This document shows, one piece after another, positions 16,125-24,470 of a DNA stretch of 32,680 nt. This stretch comes from Nitriliruptoraceae bacterium (GTDB lineage: Bacteria; Actinomycetota; Nitriliruptoria; Nitriliruptorales; Nitriliruptoraceae). The stretch's first letter is position 1. Each line of letters starts with the position of its first letter. The notes under the pieces are model-generated. The model was not told the origin of the DNA, searched no databases, and saw nothing but the letters and a program-made list of their open reading frames with translations. The stretch is from contig SKJX01000144.1 of NCBI GenBank assembly GCA_007121785.1, positions 1 through 32,680 on the forward strand, in the 5' to 3' direction. The translations under genes were made by a program, and so were the position numbers.

Positions 16125-17078
16125 CTACGACACCCGGGAGGAGCCGGGCGAACCGCGGGCGCCTTCGGTCCGCCAGACGTGACCGGCGACCGCAGCGGTG
16201 ACGATCGGCAGCAGCTCGACGGGCAGGTCGTGGCCCATCTCCTCGAGCTCCAACAGCTGCGCACGCGGGATCGCCTCGGCCGTCGCCCGACCGCCGGAGA
16301 CGTCCACGAGCGCGTCCTGGGTCCCGTGGATCACCAGCGTCGGGACAGCCAGCTGCGCCAGGAGGGGCGTGCGGTCCTCGTCGCTGACGATGGCCAGCAG
16401 TTGGCGGGTGGTGCCCTCGGGCCGGTGCGCACGGTCGTAGGAGGCCGTCAGCCGGGCCCGGACCCGATCCTCGTCGAACAGGGTCGGGCTGTTGGTGACG
16501 CGGGCCCGAGCCACGCCGGCCTCGATCACCTCGTCGCGGGTCTCGGGGGTCGGCTGCGCCATGGCGGCCAACGCCTCCGGCCACGGCCCCCCAACCGCCT
16601 CGGCACCGGTCGTCGACATCAGCGACACCAGGCTGGCGGTGCGCTGCGGCCACCCGATCGCCAGGTGCTGGGCGACCATCCCCCCCATCGATCGTCCCAC
16701 CACGTGCGCCGCGGGGACGTCGAGGTGGTCGAGCACGGCCACAGCGTCGGCCGCGAGGTCGCGCAGGCGGTAGGGGGCCGCGAACGGCTCACCACGCAAC
16801 CACCGTTCCAGGTCGCTCACGTCGCCCGGACGCTCGTCCATCGAGGTGGAGCGTCCGCAGTCGCGGTTGTCCATCGTCACGAGCCGGCAACCGGCGGCGC
16901 GAAGGCCGTCGAGCAGCTCCTGCGGCCACTCGGTGCGCTGGGACCCGAGCCCGGACAGCAGCAGCACCAGCGGCGCGTCGGCCGGAACCCCGACGGTCGG
17001 CGGGAGGACCGCGGCCTCCAGCTCCACCTCGTCGGTGGCGATGCGGTGCACCTCGACGGTCTCGGTCACCTCAGTCAC
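16125..17078 (-). CDS. Alpha/beta hydrolase
   Basis: A 317-residue alpha/beta hydrolase with VLLLSGLGSQRTEWPQ (oxyanion region), DNRDCGRST, nucleophile elbow GRSMGG (about 133-138), acid in VIHGTQDALVD, and His in EEMGHDLP. The DNRDCGRS segment followed by a helical lid resembles RdmC-like methyl esterases and epoxide/haloalkane-type hydrolases. The natural substrate cannot be assigned. GTG 17078 lies two bases after the stop of mgsA, so they form an operon. A second GTG nine bases further in is equally possible. The product may be cytoplasmic, as no signal peptide is seen. Confidence 0.85.
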   Translation of the reverse strand: MTEVTETVEVHRIATDEVELEAAVLPPTVGVPADAPLVLLLSGLGSQRTEWPQELLDGLRAAGCRLVTMDNRDCGRSTSMDERPGDVSDLERWLRGEPFAAPYRLRDLAADAVAVLDHLDVPAAHVVGRSMGGMVAQHLAIGWPQRTASLVSLMSTTGAEAVGGPWPEALAAMAQPTPETRDEVIEAGVARARVTNSPTLFDEDRVRARLTASYDRAHRPEGTTRQLLAIVSDEDRTPLLAQLAVPTLVIHGTQDALVDVSGGRATAEAIPRAQLLELEEMGHDLPVELLPIVTAAVAGHVWRTEGARGSPGSSRVS

Positions 17079-17080
17079 CC

Positions 17081-17458
17081 TCAGGACGCGTGGCGCAGCA
17101 GCCCGTCGAGCACCAGCTCGGCGGTGGCCAGGTTGGTCGCCAGCGGGACGCCGTAGACGTCGCAGAGCTTGAGCAGCGCCTGGATGTCGGGTTCGTGTGG
17201 GTGCGCGGTCATCGGATCGCGCAGGAACAGCACCCCGCCGATGCCACCGTCGATCAGCCGGGAACCGATCTGCACGTCGCCGCCGACCGGGCCGGAGCGC
17301 ATCCGCGTCACCTCGAGCCCGGTCGCGTCCGTGACGCGCCCACCCGTGGTCCCGGTCGCGACCAGCGAGAACCGGGCGAGATCCTCACGTCGCCGCTGGG
17401 CGAACGCGACCAGCTCGTCCTTGCGGGCGTCGTGGGCGATCAGCGCGAGCTCGACCAT
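17081..17458 (-). CDS. mgsA: Methylglyoxal synthase
   Basis: MgsA turns dihydroxyacetone phosphate into methylglyoxal and phosphate, a phosphate-releasing bypass of lower glycolysis. The 125-residue product carries all the family motifs: [19 protein letters not shown] (phosphate loop), [16 protein letters not shown] with the catalytic Asp in GGD, and [37 protein letters not shown]. Size is within the normal 125-150. ATG 17458 has GGAGG five bases before it, and a -10-like TACCGT lies about 55 bases upstream in a palindrome shared with the divergent oxidoreductase. Translationally close to the hydrolase that follows. Confidence 0.96.
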   Translation of the reverse strand: MVELALIAHDARKDELVAFAQRRREDLARFSLVATGTTGGRVTDATGLEVTRMRSGPVGGDVQIGSRLIDGGIGGVLFLRDPMTAHPHEPDIQALLKLCDVYGVPLATNLATAELVLDGLLRHAS

Positions 17459-17513
17459 CGCGGCCTCCGGGTGAGCGCCGACGTCCCGGTCGGCGTCGGC
17501 GGTGGACGCGGAA

Positions 17514-17537
17514 ACGGTAGTGGCCCCGGGCTACCGT
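17514..17537. promoter_or_regulatory. Symmetric divergent promoter/operator, mgsA and quinone oxidoreductase
   Basis: ACGGTAG (17514-17520) and CTACCGT (17531-17537) are perfect inverted repeats 10 bases apart. Each arm reads TACCGT outward, a -10-like hexamer for one of the two divergent genes. The symmetry is direct observation. Its use as back-to-back promoters is inferred. Confidence 0.5.
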
Positions 17538-17562
17538 GACGGTGCCCGACGAGGAGCGACAC

Positions 17563-18537
17563 GTGCGTGCCATCCGGATCGAGTCCACCGGCGGACCCGA
17601 GGTGCTGAAGGTCCAGGACGTCGACCCACCCGCGCCCGAAGCCGATCAGGTCCTCGTGGAGGTGGCCGCCGCCGGGGTCAACTTCATCGACACCTACCAC
17701 CGCAACGGCATCTACCCGCTGGATCTGCCGACCGGTCTCGGCATGGAAGGTGCCGGGACGGTGATCGCCGTCGGCGACGACGTCAGTCACCGACGTGTCG
17801 GAGACCGCGTCGCCTGGCTCGATGCGCTCGGATCCTACGCGGAGCAGCACGCCGTTGACGCTCACCGCACCGTCCTCGTCCCCGAGAAGGTTGAGCTGGA
17901 GACGGCCGCCGCTGCCGTCCTCCAGGGCACGACCGCGCACTTCCTGAGCCACTCCACCTTCCCGCTGCGTTCGGACCACACGGCGTTGGTCTACGCCGCA
18001 GCCGGAGGGGTCGGCCGCCTCCTGGTGCAGTTCGCCAAGCGCCGTGGAGCACGGGTGTTGGCGTGCGTCTCGACGAAGGAGAAGGCGGACGATGTCCGCA
18101 GCCTCGGTGCCGACGAGGTCATCCTCTACCGCGATGTGGACGTCGCCGCCGCCGTCGCTGAACTCTCCGACGGGCAAGGTGTCGACGTGGTGTACGACTC
18201 CGTCGGGCGCGACACCTTCCAGACGTCGCTTCGAACACTGCGGCCGCGCGGCACCCTCGTGGTCTTCGGTCAGGCGTCAGGGAGCATCGATCCGATCGAC
18301 GTTCAGACCTTGAACCACCACGGTTCGTTGTTCCTCACGCGGCCCGCCATCGGGCACTACGTGGCATCCACGGACGAACTCGACTGGCGGGCATCGACGG
18401 TGTTCGAGCTCCTTGGGCAGGGAGCGCTCGATCTGAGGGTTCACGCCCGCTACGGCCTAGACGGTGCCGCGGCGGCGCAACGCGATCTGACATCCGGCAC
18501 GACGAGCGGAAAGTTGCTGCTCTTGCCGAGTAGGTAG
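17563..18537 (+). CDS. Zinc-independent quinone oxidoreductase (MDR family)
   Basis: A 324-residue medium-chain reductase resembling QOR: VRAIRIESTGGPEVL start, GVNFIDTYHRNGIYPLDLPTGLGMEGAG substrate-side motif, AAAGGVGRLLVQ nucleotide-binding loop (family AAAGGVG), GADEVILYRD, and closing GTTSGKLLLLP. It should reduce quinones or enones with NADPH. No structural or catalytic zinc cysteines are present, as in QOR. GTG 17563 has GAGGAG upstream and matches the family start; an in-frame GTG at 17536 is less likely. A second, diverged relative lies at 26527-27483. Confidence 0.93.
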   Translation: MRAIRIESTGGPEVLKVQDVDPPAPEADQVLVEVAAAGVNFIDTYHRNGIYPLDLPTGLGMEGAGTVIAVGDDVSHRRVGDRVAWLDALGSYAEQHAVDAHRTVLVPEKVELETAAAAVLQGTTAHFLSHSTFPLRSDHTALVYAAAGGVGRLLVQFAKRRGARVLACVSTKEKADDVRSLGADEVILYRDVDVAAAVAELSDGQGVDVVYDSVGRDTFQTSLRTLRPRGTLVVFGQASGSIDPIDVQTLNHHGSLFLTRPAIGHYVASTDELDWRASTVFELLGQGALDLRVHARYGLDGAAAAQRDLTSGTTSGKLLLLPSR

Positions 18538-18551
18538 CGGGCGGCCGCCGC

Positions 18552-19163
18552 TCAGCTGGTCGGTCTGCGATCAGCTGCTGCGTACATCGCGGCGACCGCG
18601 CCGGAGAGCTCATCGTCCGGTAACGCTGTGACCTCGCTACCGACGGCGACGGCGTACGCACCGGCGTCGAACCACGGCCCCACGTTCCCGGGTCCGATGC
18701 CGCCGGATGGCACCCACCGCACCTCCGGGAAGGGACCGGAGAGCCGACCGAGGTGCTCGGGACCGTCGTGCGACGGGAACAGCTTGAGCGTGCGCAGACC
18801 GAGGGCGAGCGCAGCCATGACCTCCCCGGGCGTGGCCACCCCTGGCAGCACCGCTTGGCTCGAGGCCATCGCCGCGTCGATCGTCGGTCGGTGGAAACCT
18901 GGCGTGACCAGGAAGCGTGCCCCAGCCTCGACCGCGGCGACCGCGTCGTCGGGCGAGACCACGGTCCCCATGCCGACGACGGCATCGGTACGAGACTGCA
19001 ACTCCTGCAGGACCGTCGCTGCCTCCGGGACGGTCCACGTCACCTCGAGCACGACGGCCCCGGCCGCGGCCAGCGAGAGCCCGCGGTCGATCACCTCCGC
19101 GGCGTCTCCGCCTCGCAGGACGAACGCCACCCCGGACGACAGCAAGGACGCGATGTCGACCAT
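18552..19163 (-). CDS. KDPG/KHG-type aldolase
   Basis: A 203-residue class I aldolase of the KDPG (Eda) family, which splits 2-keto-3-deoxy-6-phosphogluconate or related 2-keto-3-deoxy acids into pyruvate and an aldehyde. Key residues in place: Arg17 (VLRGGD), Glu40 (LEVTWT), GTV (66-68), VTPGFHRP (86-93), LPGVATPGE (106-114), Schiff-base Lys127 (LKLFPS) and PSGGI (152-156). Last gene of the nine-gene sugar-acid operon. Its ATG overlaps the IclR stop by one base (TGATG). The VTWT and THR-like replacements around the active site are mild departures from Eda, so a related keto acid is possible. Confidence 0.9.
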   Translation of the reverse strand: MVDIASLLSSGVAFVLRGGDAAEVIDRGLSLAAAGAVVLEVTWTVPEAATVLQELQSRTDAVVGMGTVVSPDDAVAAVEAGARFLVTPGFHRPTIDAAMASSQAVLPGVATPGEVMAALALGLRTLKLFPSHDGPEHLGRLSGPFPEVRWVPSGGIGPGNVGPWFDAGAYAVAVGSEVTALPDDELSGAVAAMYAAADRRPTS

Positions 19164-19954
19164 CAGTGCTGCCCGGTGGAGATCGATGAGCCATCGGCCG
19201 ACCTCACCTCGACGAAGCCAAGCTTCGCTGAGGTCGCCGCGACCGCATCGAGGAGTTCCCGCGCGAGCGACGTGACGCGACGACGGGTCATGCTCTTGGT
19301 CCACCCTGCCAGGCTGACCGCGGCGGTGACCTGTCCGGTGTGGTCACGGACGGGGGCGGCGACACAGCGGATGCCCTCCTCGTTCTCGATGTCATCGATG
19401 GCGTAGCCACGTGACCGCACCGACTCGAGTTCGGCTCGGAACCGTTCGGGATCCGTGATGGTCCTGCTGGTCCGCGCGACCAACCCCCGTGTCCGGAGGT
19501 ACCGCTCCCACTCCTCCTCGGGCCGTGCGGCCAGCAGGGTCTTGCCCAGGGCCGTCGAGTGGAGGGTTCCCCTCGCACCGACGCGGGAACTCAGCTGCAT
19601 CGCCTGTCGACCCTCGACCTTGTCGATGTAGACGATCTCCTGGTCCTCGAGGACCGCCAGGTGTGCCGTCTCGGCCGTCGAGGACGCGAGCGCTTCCAGG
19701 GTGGGCCGAGCGACGTCGCGGACCTCGAGTTGATCCAGGACGTTGCCGGAGAGCTGCACGACCTTGGTCGTGCACCGGTAGAGCCGGCTCTCCGGCTGTT
19801 GGGACACGAAGCCGGTGCTCACCAGCGACTCCAAGAGCCGGTGGGTCGTGCTCTTGTTGAACCCGAGATCCCCTGCGATCTGACCCAGCGACGCTGGTCC
19901 CGAGCACGAGACGTACTCGAGGACCTGCAACGCGCGCGCCGCTGCCTGGCTCAT
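19163..19954 (-). CDS. IclR-family transcriptional regulator
   Basis: A 263-residue regulator with an N-terminal winged helix (ALQVLEYVSCSGPASLGQIAGDLGFNKSTTHRLLESLVSTGFV) and a C-terminal IclR effector domain (TAHLAVLEDQEIVYIDKVEG, SRVGARGTLHSTALGKTLLA, YAIDDIENEEGIRCVAAPV). Such proteins commonly control sugar-acid and aromatic-acid catabolism by binding a pathway metabolite. ATG 19954 follows GGAG by six bases; an in-frame TTG at 19966 is less likely. It is embedded between kinase and aldolase in the operon it probably controls. The best operator candidate is the inverted repeat at 25743-25765. Confidence 0.93.
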   Translation of the reverse strand: MSQAAARALQVLEYVSCSGPASLGQIAGDLGFNKSTTHRLLESLVSTGFVSQQPESRLYRCTTKVVQLSGNVLDQLEVRDVARPTLEALASSTAETAHLAVLEDQEIVYIDKVEGRQAMQLSSRVGARGTLHSTALGKTLLAARPEEEWERYLRTRGLVARTSRTITDPERFRAELESVRSRGYAIDDIENEEGIRCVAAPVRDHTGQVTAAVSLAGWTKSMTRRRVTSLARELLDAVAATSAKLGFVEVRSADGSSISTGQH

Positions 19955-20001
19955 CGGATGCTCCAATCCTCACTGCTGGCCCCACCAGCGCCCACCGCAC
20001 G

Positions 20002-20964
20002 TCATGTTCCGATGGTTCGCGCTCCGGCGTCGATGCGGATCCCGTCGACTTCAGCTCGGGTCGGGATCGGAACGACGCACCCCAGACCCGTGGTCGTCAG
20101 TGCGGCGGCGGCGTTCGCGAGGTCAGCAGCCTCGTCGACCGACTCTCCAGCCAGCAGACCGACCACGAACGCGGCGTCGAACGTATCGCCAGCGCCGGCC
20201 GAATCCACGACCTTCACCGAGTAGCCGCGGATCCGACGCGCTCCATCCGCGTCCGCAACGAGTGCTCCTTCCTCGCCGAGCTTGACCACGACCGCCGTCG
20301 GCCCACGCTCAAGGAGGGACTCCGCGGCGGCGACGGGTTCGTCGAGGCCCGTGAGCAGCCGCGCTTCGTCGAGGTTCGGCAGTGCGACGTCGATCTGACC
20401 GATCGTGTGCAGCACGATCGCACGTGCCCTATCCACGGACCAGAGCTTGAGACGCAGATTGGGGTCGTAGGTGGTCAAGACCGACGCGTCACGAGCCTCT
20501 TCGAGCGCGCGGAAGGAGGCGTCGCACGCACCGTCGCTGATGGCCTGCGTGATGCCGCTGGTGTGGAACGCCCGGGCGCCACGGATGTAGTCAACGGGGA
20601 CATCCTCCGCTTGCATCCTCGCAGCAGCGGACCCCTCTCGGAAGTAGTTGAACCCGTGTGCGCCGTCGGTACCGCGCGAGAGGAAGTACGCAGCTGTGAA
20701 CGCGTCCCCGATGCGCCGGACGGCCGTGGTATCCACGCCTTCCCGGCGCCAGAGGCCGAGCAAGCTCTCTGCGAACTCGTCGTCACCGAGCTGCGTGACG
20801 TAGCCGACCTGGCCACCGAGCCGGGCCACCGCGACCGCGAAGTTGGAGGTGTCCCCACCCCAGCCCACGTCGAAGCGACGAGCGTCGCGCAGGGGCCCTG
20901 GCTCGGGCGAAGCGAACTCGACCATCGCTTCGCCCAGGGAGACGATGTCTGGGCTGGATGGCAT
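20002..20964 (-). CDS. PfkB-family sugar kinase, likely 2-keto-3-deoxygluconate kinase
   Basis: A 320-residue ribokinase-fold kinase. GGDTSNFAVAVARLG (36-50) is the first PfkB signature. VVDSAGAGDTFDAAF (252-266) is the second, with catalytic Asp260. YDPNLRLKLW (166-175) resembles the substrate/ATP region of KDG kinases (DxNxRxxLW). With a KDPG-type aldolase in the same operon, phosphorylation of 2-keto-3-deoxygluconate at C6 is the most economical role, giving pyruvate and glyceraldehyde 3-phosphate. A related keto-deoxy sugar acid is possible. Starts two bases after the RraA-like gene stop, so translation is probably coupled. Confidence 0.87.
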   Translation of the reverse strand: MPSSPDIVSLGEAMVEFASPEPGPLRDARRFDVGWGGDTSNFAVAVARLGGQVGYVTQLGDDEFAESLLGLWRREGVDTTAVRRIGDAFTAAYFLSRGTDGAHGFNYFREGSAAARMQAEDVPVDYIRGARAFHTSGITQAISDGACDASFRALEEARDASVLTTYDPNLRLKLWSVDRARAIVLHTIGQIDVALPNLDEARLLTGLDEPVAAAESLLERGPTAVVVKLGEEGALVADADGARRIRGYSVKVVDSAGAGDTFDAAFVVGLLAGESVDEAADLANAAAALTTTGLGCVVPIPTRAEVDGIRIDAGARTIGT

Positions 20965-20966
20965 GG

Positions 20967-21614
20967 TCAGATCCGATCGAAGGCGGCCACGGCATCACGG
21001 ATGGAGGCGTACTCCTTGATCAACTCCGTCGTCCGTGCCTCCCGGTCCTCGATCTCCCGTGCACGAGCCAGGACCTCGTCCGCATGATCCGCTGGAACGA
21101 CCGCGACACCATCCGCGTCGCCGACCACCAGATCACCCGGCGTCACCTCGACGCCGCCGCAGGTGACGGGCACACCGTTCGCGACCGTTCGGTACCGACC
21201 GATCGTGGTCACTGGAGAGGTCCCTCTGGAGAAGACGGGGAAGCCGAAGTCACGCTCGATCTCCTCAGCGTCGCGGACCGACCCGTCCAGCACGGCCCCT
21301 TCCAGGCCGCGGGTGTGAGCGCCCGCGGCCATCAACCCGCCCCAGAGCGCCACGTTCGGATCACCACCGTGCGAGATGACGACCACGCTGCCTGGCTCAC
21401 CCGTGTCGATCGCCTCGAGAGCATGCTCCGGTGGACCCGCATCGGCTGCGGCCTCTTCCAGAACCGTGACGGCCGGGCCCACGATCTTCGAGGCGAAGAT
21501 CGGGCTGATCGCTGCCTCCATGGTCCCCCCGACACCGAGCTGTCCGAGCGCATCGCTGATGGATGCCACGGCCACCTCACGGAGACCGTCGATGGTTTCC
21601 TTCGCGACTGCCAT
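20967..21614 (-). CDS. RraA-family aldolase/decarboxylase-like protein
   Basis: A 215-residue member of the RraA / 4-hydroxy-4-methyl-2-oxoglutarate aldolase family. Motifs: SISDALGQLG (18-27), WGGLMAAGA (91-99), VLDGSVRD (108-115, with the Arg and Asp used for substrate and metal), and VVGDADGVAVVP (163-174). Catalytic members are metal-dependent aldolases or oxaloacetate decarboxylases. RNase-E inhibiting members are mainly proteobacterial. The residue set and operon context favour an enzyme acting on a keto or hydroxy acid. ATG 21614 has GGAGG five bases upstream; a GTG at 21626 is in frame. Substrate unknown. Confidence 0.87.
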   Translation of the reverse strand: MAVAKETIDGLREVAVASISDALGQLGVGGTMEAAISPIFASKIVGPAVTVLEEAAADAGPPEHALEAIDTGEPGSVVVISHGGDPNVALWGGLMAAGAHTRGLEGAVLDGSVRDAEEIERDFGFPVFSRGTSPVTTIGRYRTVANGVPVTCGGVEVTPGDLVVGDADGVAVVPADHADEVLARAREIEDREARTTELIKEYASIRDAVAAFDRI

Positions 21615-21638
21615 GTGTTCCTCCACTGTCAGGAAGCC

Positions 21639-21992
21639 CTACGAAGGGCTCCACACCTCTTCCTCGAGGATCTCGATCCGCTCAACCCAGTAGATGCGGG
21701 AGAGTTCGTACACGTCGTCCATCGTGGTCGCACGCAACTCAAGTGACCTCTCATCGCCACCGGAGACCCGGCCGTACTCCTGGACCCTCAGGATGTGGAA
21801 ACGCTGTGGCTCGAAACGGAAGGAGACCACCACGTCGACCTGCCCACGGTCATCCACCGCGGCCGGAACCTCGTCATCGATCTTGGCTGGCCCGGTCACG
21901 TGGTGATAGAGGTTGAAGCCACCAACGAGCACGAGCGCCGACACGAGCAGCCTCCCGCCGAGCGTCGAGAGCAGGCGACGGAGCAGGATCAT
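21639..21992 (-). CDS. Unrecognised membrane-anchored small protein in transporter operon
   Basis: A 117-residue protein I cannot assign to a family. Residues about 8-27 form one hydrophobic helix after a basic start (MILLRRLLSTLGGRLLV), so it should sit in the membrane with its C-terminal part outside. After a short linker (GPAKIDDEVPA) comes a compact domain with alternating strand and helix patterns: VDVVVSFRFEP, FHILRVQEYGRV, RSLELRAT, DVYELSRIYWVERIEIL. This could form a ferredoxin/ACT-like fold, which is speculation. Its ATG overlaps the stop of the ATPase gene (ATGA), so it is made with the importer. A transporter accessory or periplasmic-facing sensor is my guess. Confidence 0.75.
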   Translation of the reverse strand: MILLRRLLSTLGGRLLVSALVLVGGFNLYHHVTGPAKIDDEVPAAVDDRGQVDVVVSFRFEPQRFHILRVQEYGRVSGGDERSLELRATTMDDVYELSRIYWVERIEILEEEVWSPS

Positions 21993-22816
21993 GTCTCGGC
22001 CTCCACCGTCGGCTGCTCGGTCACCTGCGGCGCCTTGAGCAAGCCCAAGACGTGGTGCACGGTCTCCTTGAACCGGTCATTGCCGAGGATGTCGTCCCAC
22101 ACGCGAGGTCGCGTGAGCGGGACCTCGACGATCTCACGGACCCGGCCGGGATGAGGTGCGAGAACCACGATCCGGTCGGCGAGGAACACCGCTTCCTCGA
22201 CGTCATGCGTGACGAACACGATCGTCGGACGACGCTCCTGCCAGATGCGGGTGAGCTCCTCCTGAAGTGTCATGCGGGTCTGCGCGTCGACGCTGGCGAA
22301 CGGCTCGTCCATGAGCATCACCGCCGGCTGGTTCGCGAGCACCCTGGCGACACCGACCCGTTGTTGCATCCCGCCCGAGAGCTCGTGCGGGTACTTGTCC
22401 TCGAAGCCTGAGAGTCCGACGAGTTCGAGGTACTCATCAGCGAGCTGGCGCCGCTCTTGCTTGTCCATGCCACGCATCTTCGGACCGAAGGCGACGTTGG
22501 CACGGACGGTCTTCCACGGGAACAGCGCGAAGCTCTGGAAGACAACGCCTCGGTCCGCCCCGGGGCCGGAGATCGCCTGACCATCGACCAGGACCTCCCC
22601 GGCTGTCTGGCTGATGAACCCAGCGACGATGTTGAGGATCGTGGTCTTCCCGCAGCCGCTCGGACCGAGCAAGGCGACGAACTCACCCCCTTCGACCTCG
22701 AAGTCCGCCCGTTCGAGCGCAAGCACGCTGTCGCCGGTCCGCTCATCGTCGTACCGCTTCTCGAGTGCTCGTACCTCGAGGCGGCCGGCACGCTGGTAGG
22801 TCGCGTCTGATGACAT
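21989..22816 (-). CDS. NitT/TauT-type ABC transporter ATPase
   Basis: A 275-residue ABC ATPase of the nitrate/sulfonate/taurine group. Walker A GPSGCGKT (51-58), Q-loop Gln94 (VVFQSFALFPW, typical of this group), signature LSGGMQQR (146-153), Walker B MLMDEP (167-172), H-loop His204 (VTHDVEEAVFLADR). It powers uptake with the two permeases and lipoprotein encoded upstream in the same operon. ATG 22816 lies 11 bases after the preceding permease. The gene ends in an ATGA overlap with the unrecognised membrane protein. Substrate class cannot be read from the ATPase. Confidence 0.95.
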   Translation of the reverse strand: MSSDATYQRAGRLEVRALEKRYDDERTGDSVLALERADFEVEGGEFVALLGPSGCGKTTILNIVAGFISQTAGEVLVDGQAISGPGADRGVVFQSFALFPWKTVRANVAFGPKMRGMDKQERRQLADEYLELVGLSGFEDKYPHELSGGMQQRVGVARVLANQPAVMLMDEPFASVDAQTRMTLQEELTRIWQERRPTIVFVTHDVEEAVFLADRIVVLAPHPGRVREIVEVPLTRPRVWDDILGNDRFKETVHHVLGLLKAPQVTEQPTVEAET

Positions 22817-22827
22817 CGGTCCATCCC

Positions 22828-23676
22828 TCACTTCGCTGCCGCTGCCGGACGCCGGACCATCCCCCACCGTTCGACCGTCTCCCGCTCCAACGGCGCGAGG
22901 ATCAACGCGTCGAGCGCGTACCACAACACGCCGAGGACGATCATCCCGAGGAACACGTCGGTGACCTCCCCCACCCGGCGCGCATCGAACATCATGAACC
23001 CGATGCCGCTGGTGCCGACGATGATCTCCGCCGCGATCAGGGCACGCCAGCCGTAGCCGAGGCCGGTCCGCATCCCCGAGACGACCCCCGGGAGTGCCCC
23101 AGGCAACACCACCTCGGTCAGGGTCTGCCACCGCCCGGCACCGAGGCTCGCAGAGGCTCGACGCATGTCTTCGGGAACGCTGGCGATACCGGCGGTGATG
23201 CTCAACGCCAGCGGGAACACCACCGTGTAGACGATGACCGCGGTCACCGAGAGGAGGGAGAAGCCGAACCAAACGATCAGCAACGGCAGCCACGCGATGT
23301 CCCCGATCGCCTGGAAGAACACCAGCAGTGGCCACGCGAAGCGGCGTGCGACCCGACTGAGCCCGATGATGAGCCCGAAGACACCCCCGACCAGGAGGCC
23401 CACGAGCACACCGGTCCCCAAGCGGTACAGCGAGTCGGCCAGGTACCCCGTGAGGATGCCGTTGCGGGAGAGTTCCACCAGCCGCACCGCGACCACGTCG
23501 GGTCCGACGAAGAAGGCGGAGGGGAACACCTCCAACTCCGCGATGAGCCACCACAGCAGGACGATCGGCATGAAGGGACCGACGTTCCGGACCACGGTGT
23601 TGTCGAGCAGTCGCCGCCGGAACCCGAGGGTCGGCGCCACGACCGGTCGCTGGTCAGCGACGGATGGGGCGCTCAT
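22828..23676 (-). CDS. NitT/TauT-type ABC transporter permease 2
   Basis: A 282-residue permease with about six membrane helices and the EAA loop ASASLGAGRWQTLTEVVLPGALPGVVSG that docks on the ATPase. SsuC/TauC-like features include FFQAIGDIAWLPLLIVWFGF and YGWRALIAAEIIVGTSGIGFMM. ATG 23676 overlaps the stop of the upstream permease (ATGA). It is clearly different from that permease, yet shares the ending LxxLERxTVERWGMV, so the pair arose by an old duplication and probably forms a heterodimeric channel. Confidence 0.93.
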   Translation of the reverse strand: MSAPSVADQRPVVAPTLGFRRRLLDNTVVRNVGPFMPIVLLWWLIAELEVFPSAFFVGPDVVAVRLVELSRNGILTGYLADSLYRLGTGVLVGLLVGGVFGLIIGLSRVARRFAWPLLVFFQAIGDIAWLPLLIVWFGFSLLSVTAVIVYTVVFPLALSITAGIASVPEDMRRASASLGAGRWQTLTEVVLPGALPGVVSGMRTGLGYGWRALIAAEIIVGTSGIGFMMFDARRVGEVTDVFLGMIVLGVLWYALDALILAPLERETVERWGMVRRPAAAAK

Positions 23677-24470
23677 CGGGTCGCTCCCGCGACCATGCCC
23701 CAGCGCTCGACGGTGCGCCGCTCGAGTGGAGCGAGCAGGAAACGATCCATCGCAAGCCAGATGAGGCCGATGATGATCATCGACAGGACGATGATGTCGG
23801 TGTGGTAGAAGCGCCGGGCGAGGAAGAGCATGTACCCGAGCCCAGCGCTGGTCGCGATGATCTCCGCCGCGATCAGCCCTCGCCACGCGTAGCCCATACC
23901 GATCCGAAGACCGGTCACGACGCTCGGGAGCGAGCCGGGCAGGTAGACCTCCGTGAACATCCGGTAGCGGGGCGCACCGAGGCTACGAGCAGCACGGTGC
24001 ATGTCGGGGGCGATCCGGCTCACGCCCAGCATGGTGTTGTAGGTCAGGGAGAAGAACACCGCGTTGAAGATGATGAAGATCACCGCGCGGTTGCCGAACC
24101 CGAACCACAGCGTGGCGAGGGGGATCCAAGCGATCCCCGCCAGTGCCACGGAGAACCGAAGGATCGGCGAGAAGTAGGCCGCGACAGGGCGGCTGATACC
24201 CATCAGGATCCCGAACGGGATCGAGATGACGGCAGCGAGCGCGGCGCCCGTCACCGTCCGTTGGAGGCTGACGCCGACGTGTTGCCAGAGGGACCCGTCG
24301 GCGACCATCCCGACCCCCGCGGACCACACCTCCGCGAGGGCCGGGAAGACCCGTGAGGGCACGTCGGTCAACTCGACCGCCACGACCCACACGAGCGCGA
24401 GGGCGGCGAACGGGGCGATGAACCAGAGCAGGTTCACCGCCCGCCGCCGCAACGCCATCAGGCTGGGCAC
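23673..24470 (-). CDS. NitT/TauT-type ABC transporter permease 1
   Basis: A 265-residue permease with about six helices (FIAPFAALALVWVVAVEL first), the EAA loop RSLGAPRYRMFTEVYLPGSLPSVVTG, and ALAGIAWIPLATLWFGFG, typical of SsuC/TauC proteins. I prefer the GTG at 24470 because GAGGA lies six bases upstream; the ATG at 24458 overlaps the binding-protein stop by one base (TGATG) and is a good alternative. It ends overlapping permease 2. The two permeases differ along most of their length, implying an asymmetric pore. Confidence 0.92.
   Translation of the reverse strand: MPSLMALRRRAVNLLWFIAPFAALALVWVVAVELTDVPSRVFPALAEVWSAGVGMVADGSLWQHVGVSLQRTVTGAALAAVISIPFGILMGISRPVAAYFSPILRFSVALAGIAWIPLATLWFGFGNRAVIFIIFNAVFFSLTYNTMLGVSRIAPDMHRAARSLGAPRYRMFTEVYLPGSLPSVVTGLRIGMGYAWRGLIAAEIIATSAGLGYMLFLARRFYHTDIIVLSMIIIGLIWLAMDRFLLAPLERRTVERWGMVAGATR

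Noticed and set aside
18536-18552. GC-rich near-palindrome between the convergent oxidoreductase and aldolase genes, considered as a shared terminator
   Set aside because: The arms meet with almost no loop and one bulge, and there is no T-run on either side, so a stable terminator hairpin is doubtful.
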